A stretch of 64,000 bases of DNA, taken from positions 372,001 to 436,000 of the forward strand of contig NZ_LT607754.1 in NCBI RefSeq assembly GCF_900090285.1. Reading direction: 5' to 3'. The position numbers and the translations under genes were made by a program. Under the pieces are notes generated by a model. It was not told where the DNA came from. It made no database searches and saw nothing but the letters and a program-made list of their open reading frames with translations. The stretch is from Micromonospora inositola. Lineage in GTDB: Bacteria; Actinomycetota; Actinomycetes; Mycobacteriales; Micromonosporaceae. This document shows positions 35,569-44,181 of the stretch, piece after piece (the first letter of the stretch is position 1; each line of letters begins with the position of its first letter).

Positions 35569-35819
35569 CTTCTCGATCCTCGTCCGGTGGCCGCCGTACC
35601 GTCGCCGGCTGCGCGGACCTGGTGAACCCGCAGACTATCCCGGGGGCCGGGGCGCCCCGGTACGCGACCCACCCCACGCCGGTCGCGTCCCGATCCGCGA
35701 GCAGTCTTCGGCAGTGGCGGGAAATACAAGATCGCTATTCGCGTTCCGCGCCCTCGTGCGCATTCCCTGGCGATTCACAAGATCGAGAAGTCGGCGTGGA
35801 AATGGGTGCGGACAGAACT

Positions 35820-35853
35820 GCGCGCCGGCACTTGAGTGTCGGCGCGCGTTTTT
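35820..35853 (+). terminator. Intrinsic terminator with U tract, plus-strand polarity
   Basis: GCGCGCCGGCAC-TTGA-GTGTCGGCGCGC (12 bp, one G-T) is followed by GTTTTTG. The U tract lies on the plus-strand side, yet no plus-strand gene ends here. On the minus strand it follows the 64-residue coiled-coil gene by 34 nt and may serve it without a U tract. Confidence 0.7.
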
Positions 35854-35887
35854 GTGTGGTGCGATTCAGTTTTCCGACAACCGGAGA

Positions 35888-36082
35888 TCAGGTCAGCGCG
35901 GGCTCGGCCAGTCGAAGGAGGTCGTCAGCCTCCGCCGCAGCCGCCGCAAGCCGATCATTCTCGGCGCGCAGACGCGTGATCTCGAACTCCAGTGCCTGAA
36001 CCCTGGCACGCAGTCGGGTGACCTCGTCGAGCAGACGCCGGTCGGGCGCTGCACCTACGTGGCCGTAGAGGGCCTTCGCCAT
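35888..36082 (-). CDS. Small coiled-coil protein
   Basis: This 64-residue protein begins MAKALYGHVG and then consists of a single predicted coiled-coil helix with heptad spacing (LLDEVTRLRARVQALEFEIT, then RLRAENDRLAAAAAEADDLL). I recall similar short actinobacterial proteins starting MAKALxGHVG, all of unknown function. ATG 36082 has AAGGAG with 6-nt spacing, an unusually strong ribosome binding site for this window, and a good promoter about 115 bp upstream, so it is probably well expressed. The longer frame opening at 36298 is not needed. It is followed by a strong hairpin. It sits upstream of smc in the same direction but is separated from it by 319 bp. Confidence 0.8.
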   Translation of the reverse strand: MAKALYGHVGAAPDRRLLDEVTRLRARVQALEFEITRLRAENDRLAAAAAEADDLLRLAEPALT

Positions 36083-36195
36083 GCTGACTCCTTGATATGC
36101 GCTGCCGGAAAGGCCGGCCAACGCGCGCCCCTGGTGTTCGCGGCTGTCTTCCCACCGATAAGTGGGCATGACCGGGCGCGACTGGCGACACCTAC

Positions 36196-36225
36196 ATATT
36201 GAGCCGAAAACCCCTCCTTCGTCAA
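36196..36225 (-). promoter_or_regulatory. Sigma70-type promoter of the coiled-coil gene
   Basis: On the minus strand TTGACG (36225-36220) and CAATAT (36201-36196) are separated by 18 bp. This is the best consensus promoter in the window. The predicted 5' leader of about 105 nt contains the small hairpin CCCAC-N6-GTGGG at 36154-36169. The 374-bp gap 36083-36456 holds this promoter and presumably that of the CAP gene on the other strand, which I cannot define. Confidence 0.6.
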
Positions 36226-36456
36226 GTTCTGGCAGGCCGTAGATCATCTCCACGTCCACCTGTCCACTTGTCGGGGGGCTGCCACAAGGCGCGGACACGC
36301 TCTGTCCGGACGACTTAACTGTACGCCCGGGATTGTGCGAACGCCTGCACCCGGGTGTCCGCTTCCCCTTAACTCTTTCTTAGCCACGTTGCCGCAGCTC
36401 GTGGCCCGCCCGTACGGTCAGCCCGGCCCGCAACCGACCCCGTGGAGGCGACAGGC

Positions 36457-37611
36457 GTGTACCGCTGGACCGACCCGACCGACCCGGACGACGCTCACCG
36501 GCGTCCCGAGCCGCCGACCGACCACCCCCCGGCGTGGCTCACCGACCGGCCGGAGCCGCGGTCGTCCTACCTCTTCGGCGACGAGCCGGGGGAACCCGTC
36601 GACGCCTGGCGGGCGGAGCCCGTCGACGCCTGGCGGGAGCACCCCACCGAGCAGTGGCAGCCCGACCGCACCGGTGAACTCCCCTTCCCGGTCGGGCCGT
36701 TCGAGCGGCCGGACGCCCACGGCACCGACCGCACGGGCGAGCTGCCCTTCCCGGCCGCCCCGTTCGAGCCCGCGGGTGCCCACCCGGGGTTCGACGGGGC
36801 GGCCCCGGCCGACCTCACCGCGTTCCGGGCCGCCCCGGACGCGGGCCCCGGCGGCTCCGGCGAGGGACGGCACCGGCAGGCCCGGCGCTCTCGCCGTCCC
36901 CTCCTGATCGGTGGGGCCGCCGCAGTGGCGACCCTGGTGGTCAGCCTGGGCGTGGGTGCCCTGCTGGTGCCGGCCAGCGACCAGCAGGCCGATCCGACGG
37001 CCGTCGACGACACAGTGGCCGCCGCCCCTGCCGTGCCGAGCACCGACGCCGCCCCCGGTGACGCGCTTGCCCCGGCCTCCCCCACGGTCAAGCCGAGCAC
37101 CGCCCGGCCGAGCCCCTCGGCCAGCCGGACGGCCGCGCCGAAGCCCAGCCGCACCACCGCCCCGTCCCGTCAGCTCGACCGCGCCGCCGCGCCGAGCCGC
37201 AGCACCGCCACCACCTCGACGGGCCGGATCACCGCCGAGCTCCAACAGGTGGTCGACCTGGTCAACCAGGAGCGGGCCAAGGCCGGCTGCAAGGCGCTCA
37301 GCATCGACGACAAGCTGATGCGGGCCGCCCAGGCGCACAGCCAGGACCAGGCCGACCACAAGACGATGTCGCACGACGGCAGCGACGGCAGCGACGTCGG
37401 CGACCGGCTCGACCGGGTCGGCTACGCCTGGCGCGGGTACGGCGAGAACGTCGCCTGGAACCAGCAGAGTCCGGCCGCCGTCATGGACGCCTGGATGAAC
37501 AGCCCGGGCCACCGGGCCAACATCCTCAACTGCTCCTTCACCGAGATCGGCGTCGGGGTGGCACGGAGCAACGGTCCGTACTGGACGCAGGACTTCGGCA
37601 CCCCGCGCTGA
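36457..37611 (+). CDS. Membrane-anchored CAP (SCP/PR-1) domain protein
   Basis: The 384-residue protein has three parts: an N-terminal, presumably cytoplasmic, Pro/Asp-rich region (1-147) with internal repeats (EPVDAWR at 46 and 54; DRTGELPFP at 70 and 91); one membrane helix (about 148-171, LLIGGAAAVATLVVSLGVGA); a Ser/Pro/Thr linker; and an extracellular CAP domain (about 265-384) with LVNQERAKAGCKALSIDDKL, AQAHSQDQADHKTMSHDGSD, GENVAWNQQSPAAVMDAWMN and SPGHRANILNCSFTEIGVGV. The CAP His/Glu residues are present. Bacterial CAP proteins are cell-envelope or secreted proteins of mostly unknown activity. GTG 36457 has GGAGG 9-10 nt upstream and is preferred to GTG 36442, which overlaps that site. 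Confidence 0.88.
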   Translation: MYRWTDPTDPDDAHRRPEPPTDHPPAWLTDRPEPRSSYLFGDEPGEPVDAWRAEPVDAWREHPTEQWQPDRTGELPFPVGPFERPDAHGTDRTGELPFPAAPFEPAGAHPGFDGAAPADLTAFRAAPDAGPGGSGEGRHRQARRSRRPLLIGGAAAVATLVVSLGVGALLVPASDQQADPTAVDDTVAAAPAVPSTDAAPGDALAPASPTVKPSTARPSPSASRTAAPKPSRTTAPSRQLDRAAAPSRSTATTSTGRITAELQQVVDLVNQERAKAGCKALSIDDKLMRAAQAHSQDQADHKTMSHDGSDGSDVGDRLDRVGYAWRGYGENVAWNQQSPAAVMDAWMNSPGHRANILNCSFTEIGVGVARSNGPYWTQDFGTPR

Positions 37612-37721
37612 ACGCGAGTCGTGACCGGGTTCGCGCTCGTTTGACCGGGTGAGGTACGCCGGGGCCAGCCCGGGGTACCGGCTCAGGCGGCGGAGTGCCG
37701 CCCGCGACCCGGGAGCTGCCG

Positions 37722-38591
37722 ATGCGGATCCGGCCGGCCCGGCCCGCATCGTGGGTCCGGCCAGCGCGCGCCCTCCGGCGCGTGCTGCGCCGGACCCTGC
37801 CGGCGCTGGTGCCGTTGCTGCTGCTCACCCCGGTGCCCGGCTGCCGGGCCGAGCTCGTCCCGCCCGGGGCGCCCACCCCCTGGCCGACCGAGTCGGCCCG
37901 TCGCTGGCAGTGGCAGTGGCAGCTCAGCGGCCCGCTCGACGTCAGCGTCGAGGCGGACGTCTTCCTGCTCGACCCGGTGCGGACCACCTCGACCGAGACC
38001 GCGGCGCTGCGCGCCCGGGACCGCCGGCTGGTGTGCCAGGTCCGGGTCGGCACGTACGCCGGCACGGACCCGGACGCCACCCGCTTCCCGACCACGGTCC
38101 GCGGCGCCGCAGTGGCGGGCCGGCCGGGCAGCCGGTGGCTTGACGTACGGCAGTGGGACGCGCTGGAGCCGGTGCTGGCCGACCGGTTCCGGCTGTGCCG
38201 GGGCAAGGGCTTCGGGGGTGTGGCACTCGCCGACGCCGACGGCTACCTGCACCGGCCCGGCTTCCCGCTGGGCTTCGACGACCAGTTGCTGTTCAACCGC
38301 CGGCTGGCCACGCTCGCCCGGTCCCTCGACCTCTCCCCCGGCCTGGTCAACGACGTGCCGCAGGTCGCCGCGCTGGCGCCCGACTTCGACTTCGCGGTCA
38401 ACGAGGAGTGCGTCCGGCTGCGGGAGTGCGCCAAACTGCTGCCCTTCGCCGACGCCCGCAAGCCGGTCTTCCACGTCGAGTACGCCGGCAGCCCGTCCGG
38501 GTTCTGCGTGACCACCGTGGGGTACGGGTTCACCTCCATCCGCAAGGACCGCGACCTGGACGCCTGGCGGGAGACCTGCCCGCTCCCCTGA
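37722..38591 (+). CDS. GH114-like (endo-alpha-1,4-polygalactosaminidase family) exported protein
   Basis: The 289-residue protein starts MRIRPARPASWVRPARALRR, has a hydrophobic segment ALVPLLLLTPVPG and then Cys, which resembles a lipoprotein signal (VPGC, not an ideal lipobox). The mature part shows GH114/TIM-barrel features: WQWQLSGPLDVSVEADVFLL, VCQVRVGTYAG, RWLDVRQWDALEPVLADRF, GFGGVALADADGY, and CVRLRECAKLLPFADARKPV. GH114 enzymes degrade galactosaminogalactan-type polymers; many bacterial members are uncharacterised. ATG 37722 is preceded by GGGAG with 6-nt spacing. It follows the CAP gene by 110 nt in the same direction and ends before a strong hairpin. Confidence 0.82.
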   Translation: MRIRPARPASWVRPARALRRVLRRTLPALVPLLLLTPVPGCRAELVPPGAPTPWPTESARRWQWQWQLSGPLDVSVEADVFLLDPVRTTSTETAALRARDRRLVCQVRVGTYAGTDPDATRFPTTVRGAAVAGRPGSRWLDVRQWDALEPVLADRFRLCRGKGFGGVALADADGYLHRPGFPLGFDDQLLFNRRLATLARSLDLSPGLVNDVPQVAALAPDFDFAVNEECVRLRECAKLLPFADARKPVFHVEYAGSPSGFCVTTVGYGFTSIRKDRDLDAWRETCPLP

Positions 38592-38773
38592 CCCGGCTGC
38601 CGGCGTGACCGGGCCCCGGCAGCGCGCCGAGGCGGCCAGGGCGCACTGCCGCGGGAAACGACATGCGCAGTTCATCCGTGGCGGCCCAGATGCCCCGCCG
38701 GTCGGTCTGTTGATCCTGCCGTAACGCCGACGGTGGGCGACACCTCACCGGGTCCGGCCGGCAGGCGCGCCGC

Positions 38774-38803
38774 AGGGCCCGGACCGGGTGCGGTCCGGGC
38801 CCT
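38774..38803. terminator. Bidirectional terminator hairpin
   Basis: AGGGCCCGGACC and GGTCCGGGCCCT form a perfect 12-bp stem with a 6-nt loop between the convergent GH114-like and MMPL genes (15 nt after the MMPL stop). Confidence 0.75.
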
Positions 38804-38817
38804 CCGTACGCCGGCGG

Positions 38818-41034
38818 TCAGCGGGCGCCGACGAGCTCCGGCGCCGGGGTGGGCGGGTCGGCCGGCGGGGTCGCCGCCCGGGCCCGCAGGAAGCGCGGCG
38901 CCCACCAGTTCGCGTCGCCGAGCAGGGTCATCAGGGACGGCAGCACCACCGCCCGGATGATCGTGGCGTCCAGCAGGATCGCCGCGGCCAGCCCGATGCC
39001 GAGCTGCTTCATGTCGATCGTGCTGAGCGAGGCGAAGATCGCGAAGACCCCGACCATCACGATCGCCGCGCTGGTCACCACGCCCGCCGAGGAGGTGATC
39101 CCGTACGCCACCGCCTCCCGGTTGGTCATGCCGTTGCGGATCCCCTCGCGGATCCGGCTGACCACGAAGACGTGGTAGTCCATCGACAGGCCGAAGAGCA
39201 CCACGAAGAGGAAGAGGGGCAGCCAGGAGACGATCGCCCCCATCGAGGTGAAGCCGAGCACCCCCTCCGCCCAGTCACCCTGGAAGACCAGCACCAGCAG
39301 CCCGTACGCCGCCCCGGCGGAGAGCAGGTTGAGGGTGATGGAGGTGAGCGCGACCACCACCGACCGGAACGTCCACGCCATCACCAGGAAGGTCAACGCC
39401 AGCACGAAGCCCACCACCAGCGGCAGCTTCTCCTTGATGTGCGCGGCGTAGTCCTCGCTGTCGGCGACGCCGCCGCCGATCGCGTACTCGATGCCCGGGA
39501 TGCCGCGCAGCGCGGCCGGCGCCAGGTCGTCGCGGAGCTCGTGCATCGACCGGGCCGCCTCGTCGGTGCGGCTGGCGTACGGGGTGGCCACCTCCAGCAC
39601 CGACACCCGCCGGTCCGCCGACACCTCGATCTTCGGGCCGTCCCCCTCGGCCGGCGCGAAGAGCGGGTCGGCGGCGGCTCGGCCGGCCAGGTCGGTCAGC
39701 GCCGCGCGGACCCGGTCGGCCTGCGCGGCCGGCGCCCGCACCGCCACGGTGTGGGTGGTGCCGGTGCTCGGGAAGGCGGCGGTGAGCCGGTCGTACGCCT
39801 GCATGGCCGGCGTGGTCCGGGGCAGGTCCTCCATGCCGGGGAACTTCAGCTTCATGCCCAGCGCCGGGGCGGCCAGGGCGAGCAGCAGCCCGACCGAGAC
39901 CACCAGGGTGGCCATCGGCGCGCGCAGCGCCGGGCGCAGCACGGCCGGCCAGAACCGCGGCGCCCGCTCGCCGTGCCGACCGGTCCGCGGCGCGGTGAGC
40001 CGCCAGAGCAGCGGCACCCGGGGCCGGTCGACCCAGCGGCCCAGCTTGGCCAGGAGCGCCGGCAGCACGGTGAGCGAACCGGTCACCGCGACCGCGACCA
40101 CCAGGATCGAGCCGATGGCGAGCGAGGAGAAGACCGCGTCGTTGGCGAGCAGCAGCCCGGCCATCGAGATGATCACGGCGAAGCCGGAGACCACCACGGC
40201 GTGCCCGGAGGTCTCCGCCGCGATCTCCACCGCGTCCAGGCCGGCGCGACCCCTGGCCCGCTCCTCCCGTTCCCGCCGGACGTAGAAGAGCGAGTAGTCG
40301 ACGCCGACGGCCATGCCGATCAGGAGGATCACGCTGGCCGTGGTGTCGGTCGCCGGCACCAGGTGCGAGGCGAGGGTGGAGAGCCCCATCGCCGCGGCCA
40401 CCGAGGTGAGCGCCAGCAGCACCGGGACGCTCGCCGCGATCAGCGCCCCGAACGCGATAACCAGGATGGCCAGGGTGACCGGCAGGCTGAGCAGCTCGGC
40501 CCGCTTGAAGTCCCGGCCCAGGGTGTCGTCCAGCGCCTTGTTGATCGAGGGCCCCCCGACCTGCTCGATCCGCAGCTGGGGGTGCGCCTCCTGCACCTTC
40601 GCGGTGGCGTCGCGCAGCGGCTGCACCCGGTCCGACGCGGTCCCCGGGTCGCCGGACATGGTGATCGGCACGAGCAGCGCGCCGCCGTCGCGGGACGGCA
40701 TCGGCGTGCCCACCGAGGCGACGCCGGTGACCTGGCGCAGCCGCGCCCCGGCGTCGTCGGCGGCGGCCTTCGCCGCGGTCTGGTCGAGCCCCCCGGCGCG
40801 GGGCGTGATCAGCACGTTCTCCACGGCCGGGTCGTCGAACTGGCCGCCCTCGACGATCAGCTGGGCGCGTCCCGCCTCGCCGATCGCCATGTCCTGGTCG
40901 GTCGCCTCGGTCAGGCCCGCGGCGTTGCCCCCCACAAAGCACACCGCCACGAAGACCACCCAGAGTGCGATCGCCCGCCAGGGGTGCTCCGCACTCCACC
41001 GCGCCAACCGCACCGTCACCGGTCGTCTGCCCAT
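38818..41034 (-). CDS. MMPL family (RND) transporter
   Basis: The 738-residue protein has the MMPL layout: an N-terminal membrane helix (WRAIALWVVFVAVCFVGG), an extracytoplasmic domain (to about residue 180), five or so helices including VILLIGMAVGVDYSLFYVRR (the conserved Asp-Tyr proton-relay pair in GxDY), a second periplasmic-type domain, and a second helix group with FVVLFGLSMDYHVFVVSRIR (second DY pair). It ends in a short Pro-rich tail. Actinobacterial MMPLs export lipids or siderophores; this one lacks a linked lipid synthesis cluster, so the cargo is unknown. ATG start with GGAGGGGG about 12 nt upstream. Confidence 0.9.
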   Translation of the reverse strand: MGRRPVTVRLARWSAEHPWRAIALWVVFVAVCFVGGNAAGLTEATDQDMAIGEAGRAQLIVEGGQFDDPAVENVLITPRAGGLDQTAAKAAADDAGARLRQVTGVASVGTPMPSRDGGALLVPITMSGDPGTASDRVQPLRDATAKVQEAHPQLRIEQVGGPSINKALDDTLGRDFKRAELLSLPVTLAILVIAFGALIAASVPVLLALTSVAAAMGLSTLASHLVPATDTTASVILLIGMAVGVDYSLFYVRREREERARGRAGLDAVEIAAETSGHAVVVSGFAVIISMAGLLLANDAVFSSLAIGSILVVAVAVTGSLTVLPALLAKLGRWVDRPRVPLLWRLTAPRTGRHGERAPRFWPAVLRPALRAPMATLVVSVGLLLALAAPALGMKLKFPGMEDLPRTTPAMQAYDRLTAAFPSTGTTHTVAVRAPAAQADRVRAALTDLAGRAAADPLFAPAEGDGPKIEVSADRRVSVLEVATPYASRTDEAARSMHELRDDLAPAALRGIPGIEYAIGGGVADSEDYAAHIKEKLPLVVGFVLALTFLVMAWTFRSVVVALTSITLNLLSAGAAYGLLVLVFQGDWAEGVLGFTSMGAIVSWLPLFLFVVLFGLSMDYHVFVVSRIREGIRNGMTNREAVAYGITSSAGVVTSAAIVMVGVFAIFASLSTIDMKQLGIGLAAAILLDATIIRAVVLPSLMTLLGDANWWAPRFLRARAATPPADPPTPAPELVGAR

Positions 41035-41079
41035 CTCCGGTTTCCCCCTCCACGCGTCGGTTCCCTACCGACGGTGCTG

Positions 41080-41085
41080 ACGCTA
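41080..41085 (-). promoter_or_regulatory. -10 element (TAGCGT) of the MMPL gene
   Basis: On the minus strand CTGCCTAGCGTCAGC contains a TAnnnT box 45 bp before the MMPL ATG; the leader would hold the GGAGGGGG ribosome binding site. The rest of the 235-bp gap up to mutM (41086-41269) shows nothing I can identify. Confidence 0.4.
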
Positions 41086-41269
41086 GGCAGCGTGAGGGGC
41101 CCGGACATCCGGGAACGGCCCCGGCTCGTCCCCGATCCGGCGAGCGCCGGCCGGCCGAGTGGGCACGGATCGGCCAACCGGACAGAAGGCATTTTCCGGG
41201 TACGAACCCGGGGGCGCGCCGGGACCACCGGCGGAGGCACACCGGCGCAACCCGGAGCCCGTCTCGGGG

Positions 41270-42127
41270 TCAACCCCTCAGGGCAACCCGGGGGCGGGGC
41301 TGGCAGCGCGGGCAACTGTACGACGACCGGTTCATGAAGGCCTCCCGGCGGATCGGCGTACCGCACCGCCGGCAGGGTTCACCCTCCCGGCCGTACGCGT
41401 TCAGCGACCGATCGAAGTAGCCGCTCTCGCCGTTGACGTCGACGTACAGCTCGTCGAAGCTGGTGCCGCCCTGCTTGATCGCCTCACCGAGCACGTCCCG
41501 GACGTGGCCGAGCAGCCGAAGCGCGGCCGGCCCGGTCAGCGCGTCGGTGGGGCGGGTGCCGTGCAGCTTCGCCCGCCACAGCGCCTCGTCGGCGTAGATG
41601 TTGCCCACCCCGGAGATCAGGGTCTGGTCGAGCAGCGCCCGCTTCACCTCGGTACGCCGCCGGCGCAGCGCCGCCACGAAACCGGCGTCGGAGAACTCCG
41701 GGTCCATCGGGTCCCGGGCGATGTGCGCGATCTCGGCGGGCAGCTCGGCGCCGCCGTCGGACACGGACAGCCCGCCGAACGTGCGCTGGTCGACGAAGCG
41801 CAGCTCCGGGCCGTCGTCGGCGAACCGGAAGCGGACCCGCAGGTGCAGCTCGTCGGCCGCGCCGACCGGCTGGAGCAGCAGCTGGCCGGACATGCCAAGG
41901 TGGCCGATCAGCGCGTCGCCGCTGTCCAGCGGCAGCCAGAGGTACTTGCCCCGCCGTCGGACGTCGGTCACCGTCCGGTCGGACAGCACGTCGGCGAAGT
42001 GCGCCGCGCCGGGCTCGTGCCGCCGCACCGCGCGGGGGTGGCGCACCTCCACCGCGGTGATCCGGCGGCCGACCACCCACTGGGCCAGCCCCTGCCGGAC
42101 CGTCTCCACCTCGGGCAGCTCAGGCAC
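41270..42127 (-). CDS. mutM: Formamidopyrimidine-DNA glycosylase
   Basis: MutM (Fpg) removes 8-oxoguanine and ring-opened purines and cleaves the AP site by beta/delta elimination. The 285-residue product begins [13 protein letters not shown] after the initiator Met, with the catalytic Pro2 and Glu3, has the helix-two-turn-helix region [20 protein letters not shown], the conserved Lys60-type position in [12 protein letters not shown], and a C-terminal Cys4 zinc finger (CRRCGTP ... YSCPRCQ). All catalytic features are present. It overlaps the rnc stop by eight bases and is the last gene of the sepIVA/DUF177-rpmF-plsX-rnc-mutM series. Confidence 0.95.
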   Translation of the reverse strand: MPELPEVETVRQGLAQWVVGRRITAVEVRHPRAVRRHEPGAAHFADVLSDRTVTDVRRRGKYLWLPLDSGDALIGHLGMSGQLLLQPVGAADELHLRVRFRFADDGPELRFVDQRTFGGLSVSDGGAELPAEIAHIARDPMDPEFSDAGFVAALRRRRTEVKRALLDQTLISGVGNIYADEALWRAKLHGTRPTDALTGPAALRLLGHVRDVLGEAIKQGGTSFDELYVDVNGESGYFDRSLNAYGREGEPCRRCGTPIRREAFMNRSSYSCPRCQPRPRVALRG

Positions 42128-42923
42128 GGCGTAAGCCCGCCTCGGCGGTCTCGCTGCCGGCCTCGCCCGGCGTGACGTCGCCCACCGGGTCCGCTGGCGC
42201 GGCGTCCGCCTCCGCCTGCGCGGTCAGCATCCGCCAGGCCGACTCGGCGGCCCGCTGCTCGGCCTCCTTCTTGCTCCGGCCCTCGGCGCCGCCGTACCGG
42301 TTGCCGGCCACCACCACCCAGGCGGTGAAGGTCTTCAGGTGGTCCGGGCCGGCGCCCTCGATCCGGTACTCCGGGACGCCCAGCCCGAGCGCGGCGGTCA
42401 GCTCCTGGAGGCTGGTCTTCCAGTCCAGGGCCGCGCCCCGGCCGGCCGACTCGGCCATCAGCGGGTCGAACAGCCGGTGGATCACGATCGCCGCCGTGTC
42501 CAGGCCGTACTGGAGGTAGATCGCGCCGAGCAGCGCCTCCAGGGTGTCCGCGAGGATGCTCGCCTTGTCCCGGCCGCCGGTGCTCTCCTCGCCCTTGCCC
42601 AGCAGCAGGTACGCGCCGAGCCCGTCCGGACCGAGGCCGCGCGCCACGTCGGCCAGGGCGCGCATGTTCACCACGCTGGCCCGCAGCTTGGCGAGCTGCC
42701 CCTCCGGCAGGTCCGGGTGGTTGTGGAAGAGCGCCGTGGTGATCACCACGCCGAGCACCGAGTCGCCCAGGAACTCCAACCGCTCGTTGGTGGGCAGGCC
42801 GCCGTTCTCGTACGCGTACGAACGGTGGGTCAGCGCGCGCTCCAGCAGCTCCGGTTCGAGCGACACCCCGAAGGCCGCCTCCAGGTGACCGATGGGAGCA
42901 CGCCGCCGCTTGTCGTTGGTCAT
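42120..42923 (-). CDS. rnc: Ribonuclease III
   Basis: RNase III cleaves double-stranded RNA, including rRNA precursors. The 267-residue protein has the endonuclease signature [17 protein letters not shown] near residues 45-60, the second acidic site in [20 protein letters not shown], and a C-terminal dsRNA-binding domain ([16 protein letters not shown] through [19 protein letters not shown]). A 35-residue acidic tail follows. ATG 42923 overlaps the plsX stop (ATGA). Function is certain. Confidence 0.95.
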   Translation of the reverse strand: MTNDKRRRAPIGHLEAAFGVSLEPELLERALTHRSYAYENGGLPTNERLEFLGDSVLGVVITTALFHNHPDLPEGQLAKLRASVVNMRALADVARGLGPDGLGAYLLLGKGEESTGGRDKASILADTLEALLGAIYLQYGLDTAAIVIHRLFDPLMAESAGRGAALDWKTSLQELTAALGLGVPEYRIEGAGPDHLKTFTAWVVVAGNRYGGAEGRSKKEAEQRAAESAWRMLTAQAEADAAPADPVGDVTPGEAGSETAEAGLRRA

Positions 42924-43990
42924 TGCACTACCTCGTTGCCGTGTGCGGAATCCTGCGGAATGCCGTCGAGCAGGCTGGAGATCAGTTCGGTGGCCCCGCG
43001 CCGCCACAGGTGAGCGGCGAGGGCGATGCCGGAGGCGACCTCGTCGGGCCGGGCCGCGCCGTGGCACACGACCACCGTGCCGGCCACGCCGAGCAGCGCG
43101 GCCGCCCGGGGGGCGCCGCCGCTGGCGGGGGGACCGCCGGCCATCGCGTACGCGCCCTCGATCGCCTTGAGCAGCACGTTACCGGTGAACCCGTCGGTGA
43201 CCACCACATCGGCGCGCACCCCGAGGGAGACGTCGTACCCCTCGACCAGGCCGACGTAGCGGGCGCCGCAGGGCAGCGGCGCCGCGGCCAGCACGGGGTC
43301 GGCGGCCCGGCGCAGCCGGTCGCCCTTGCCCGCCTCGGTGCCGACCGAGAGCAGGCCGACCCGCGGCTCGACGACGCCGTGCGCCACGGCGGCGTAGGCC
43401 GCGCCGAGGACGGCGTGCCGGGCGAGGGTGGCCGGGCGGGGCTCCAGGGAGCCGCCGACGTCCAGCAGGACCACCGGGCCGGCGACCGCGGGCAGGGTGG
43501 CCACCAGGGCCGGCCGGCGGACGTCGGACCAGCGCCCGAAGCCCAGCGCGGCGGCGGTGACGGTGGCGCCGGTCGAACCGGCGGAGACGAGCGCGTCCGC
43601 GAGCCCCTCGCGTACCGCGTGGACGGCGGCGCGGACGGTGCTGTGCGCGCGGGCGGCGGTGGGATGGTCGGCCATGCCGACCGCGGTCCGGACCGGCCGG
43701 ACCGCGATCCGGGCGCGCTGCGCCGGATCGAGGGCGTCGATCAGCCCGCCGGCGACCTCGGTCGGACCGACGAGCAGCAGATGCAGGTCGGGGTCGGCGC
43801 GAACGGCCCGCAGAGCGCCGTCAACCACGACGGCGGGAGCGTCGTCCCCGCCGAGGAGGTCAACGGCGATCCGCGCGGTGCCCGGCTCCACCGGAATGCC
43901 GGCCGCTGCACGGCCGGCGGTGGCGGGAGCCGGGGCACCGGGCGATTGCCAGGGTGCGCGCGCCGCCCGACCCGCGGTCGGGGGCGTCAC
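42920..43990 (-). CDS. plsX: Phosphate acyltransferase PlsX
   Basis: PlsX converts acyl-ACP to acyl-phosphate, the first step of phosphatidic acid synthesis in most bacteria. The 356-residue product has a non-conserved Ala/Pro-rich N-terminal extension of about 38 residues, then [67 protein letters not shown] and [18 protein letters not shown]. The canonical MGGD is LGGD here. GTG start at 43990. It lies 12 nt after the rpmF stop and is coupled to rnc, an order conserved in many bacteria. Confidence 0.92.
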   Translation of the reverse strand: MTPPTAGRAARAPWQSPGAPAPATAGRAAAGIPVEPGTARIAVDLLGGDDAPAVVVDGALRAVRADPDLHLLLVGPTEVAGGLIDALDPAQRARIAVRPVRTAVGMADHPTAARAHSTVRAAVHAVREGLADALVSAGSTGATVTAAALGFGRWSDVRRPALVATLPAVAGPVVLLDVGGSLEPRPATLARHAVLGAAYAAVAHGVVEPRVGLLSVGTEAGKGDRLRRAADPVLAAAPLPCGARYVGLVEGYDVSLGVRADVVVTDGFTGNVLLKAIEGAYAMAGGPPASGGAPRAAALLGVAGTVVVCHGAARPDEVASGIALAAHLWRRGATELISSLLDGIPQDSAHGNEVVQ

Positions 43991-44002
43991 TCGGCGTCCA
44001 GG

Positions 44003-44176
44003 TCAGACCTCGAGAACCTGGCGGCCGTTGTAGGTGCCGCAGACGGAGCAGGCGGCGTGCGGCAGCTTCGCCGACTTGCACTGCGGGCAGGCCACGGTCG
44101 CGACCACGGCCGCCTTCCAGTTCGCCCGGCGGGACCGGGTGTTGCTGCGCGACATCTTGCGCTTCGGGACGGCCAC
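44003..44176 (-). CDS. rpmF: 50S ribosomal protein L32, zinc form
   Basis: The 57-residue protein reads VAVPKRKMSRSNTRSRRANW at its start and contains the zinc ribbon Cys pairs CPQC and CSVC, ending YNGRQVLEV. L32 sits near the peptide exit of the 50S subunit. The GTG 44176 has GAGGAG 9 nt upstream. It lies 5 nt after the DUF177 stop, the conserved order DUF177-rpmF-plsX. As a Cys-containing (C+) form it may have a zinc-free paralogue elsewhere under Zur control; that is inference. Confidence 0.95.
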   Translation of the reverse strand: MAVPKRKMSRSNTRSRRANWKAAVVATVACPQCKSAKLPHAACSVCGTYNGRQVLEV

Positions 44177-44181
44177 GGTTC

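Noticed and set aside
32014..35625. 1203-codon plus-strand open frame opposite smc
   Set aside because: It is the antisense, codon-aligned shadow of smc; the absence of TTA, CTA and TCA codons in this genome keeps such frames open. The translation is low-complexity and shows no domain.
35726..35785. Short direct repeat ACAAGATCG resembling a CRISPR or iteron pair
   Set aside because: Only two copies of 9 bases, no regular array, no cas or rep gene nearby.
36230..36456. Possible cyclic-di-AMP riboswitch upstream of the CAP gene
   Set aside because: Such elements precede some actinobacterial cell-wall genes, but I could not find the conserved core strings or stems here.
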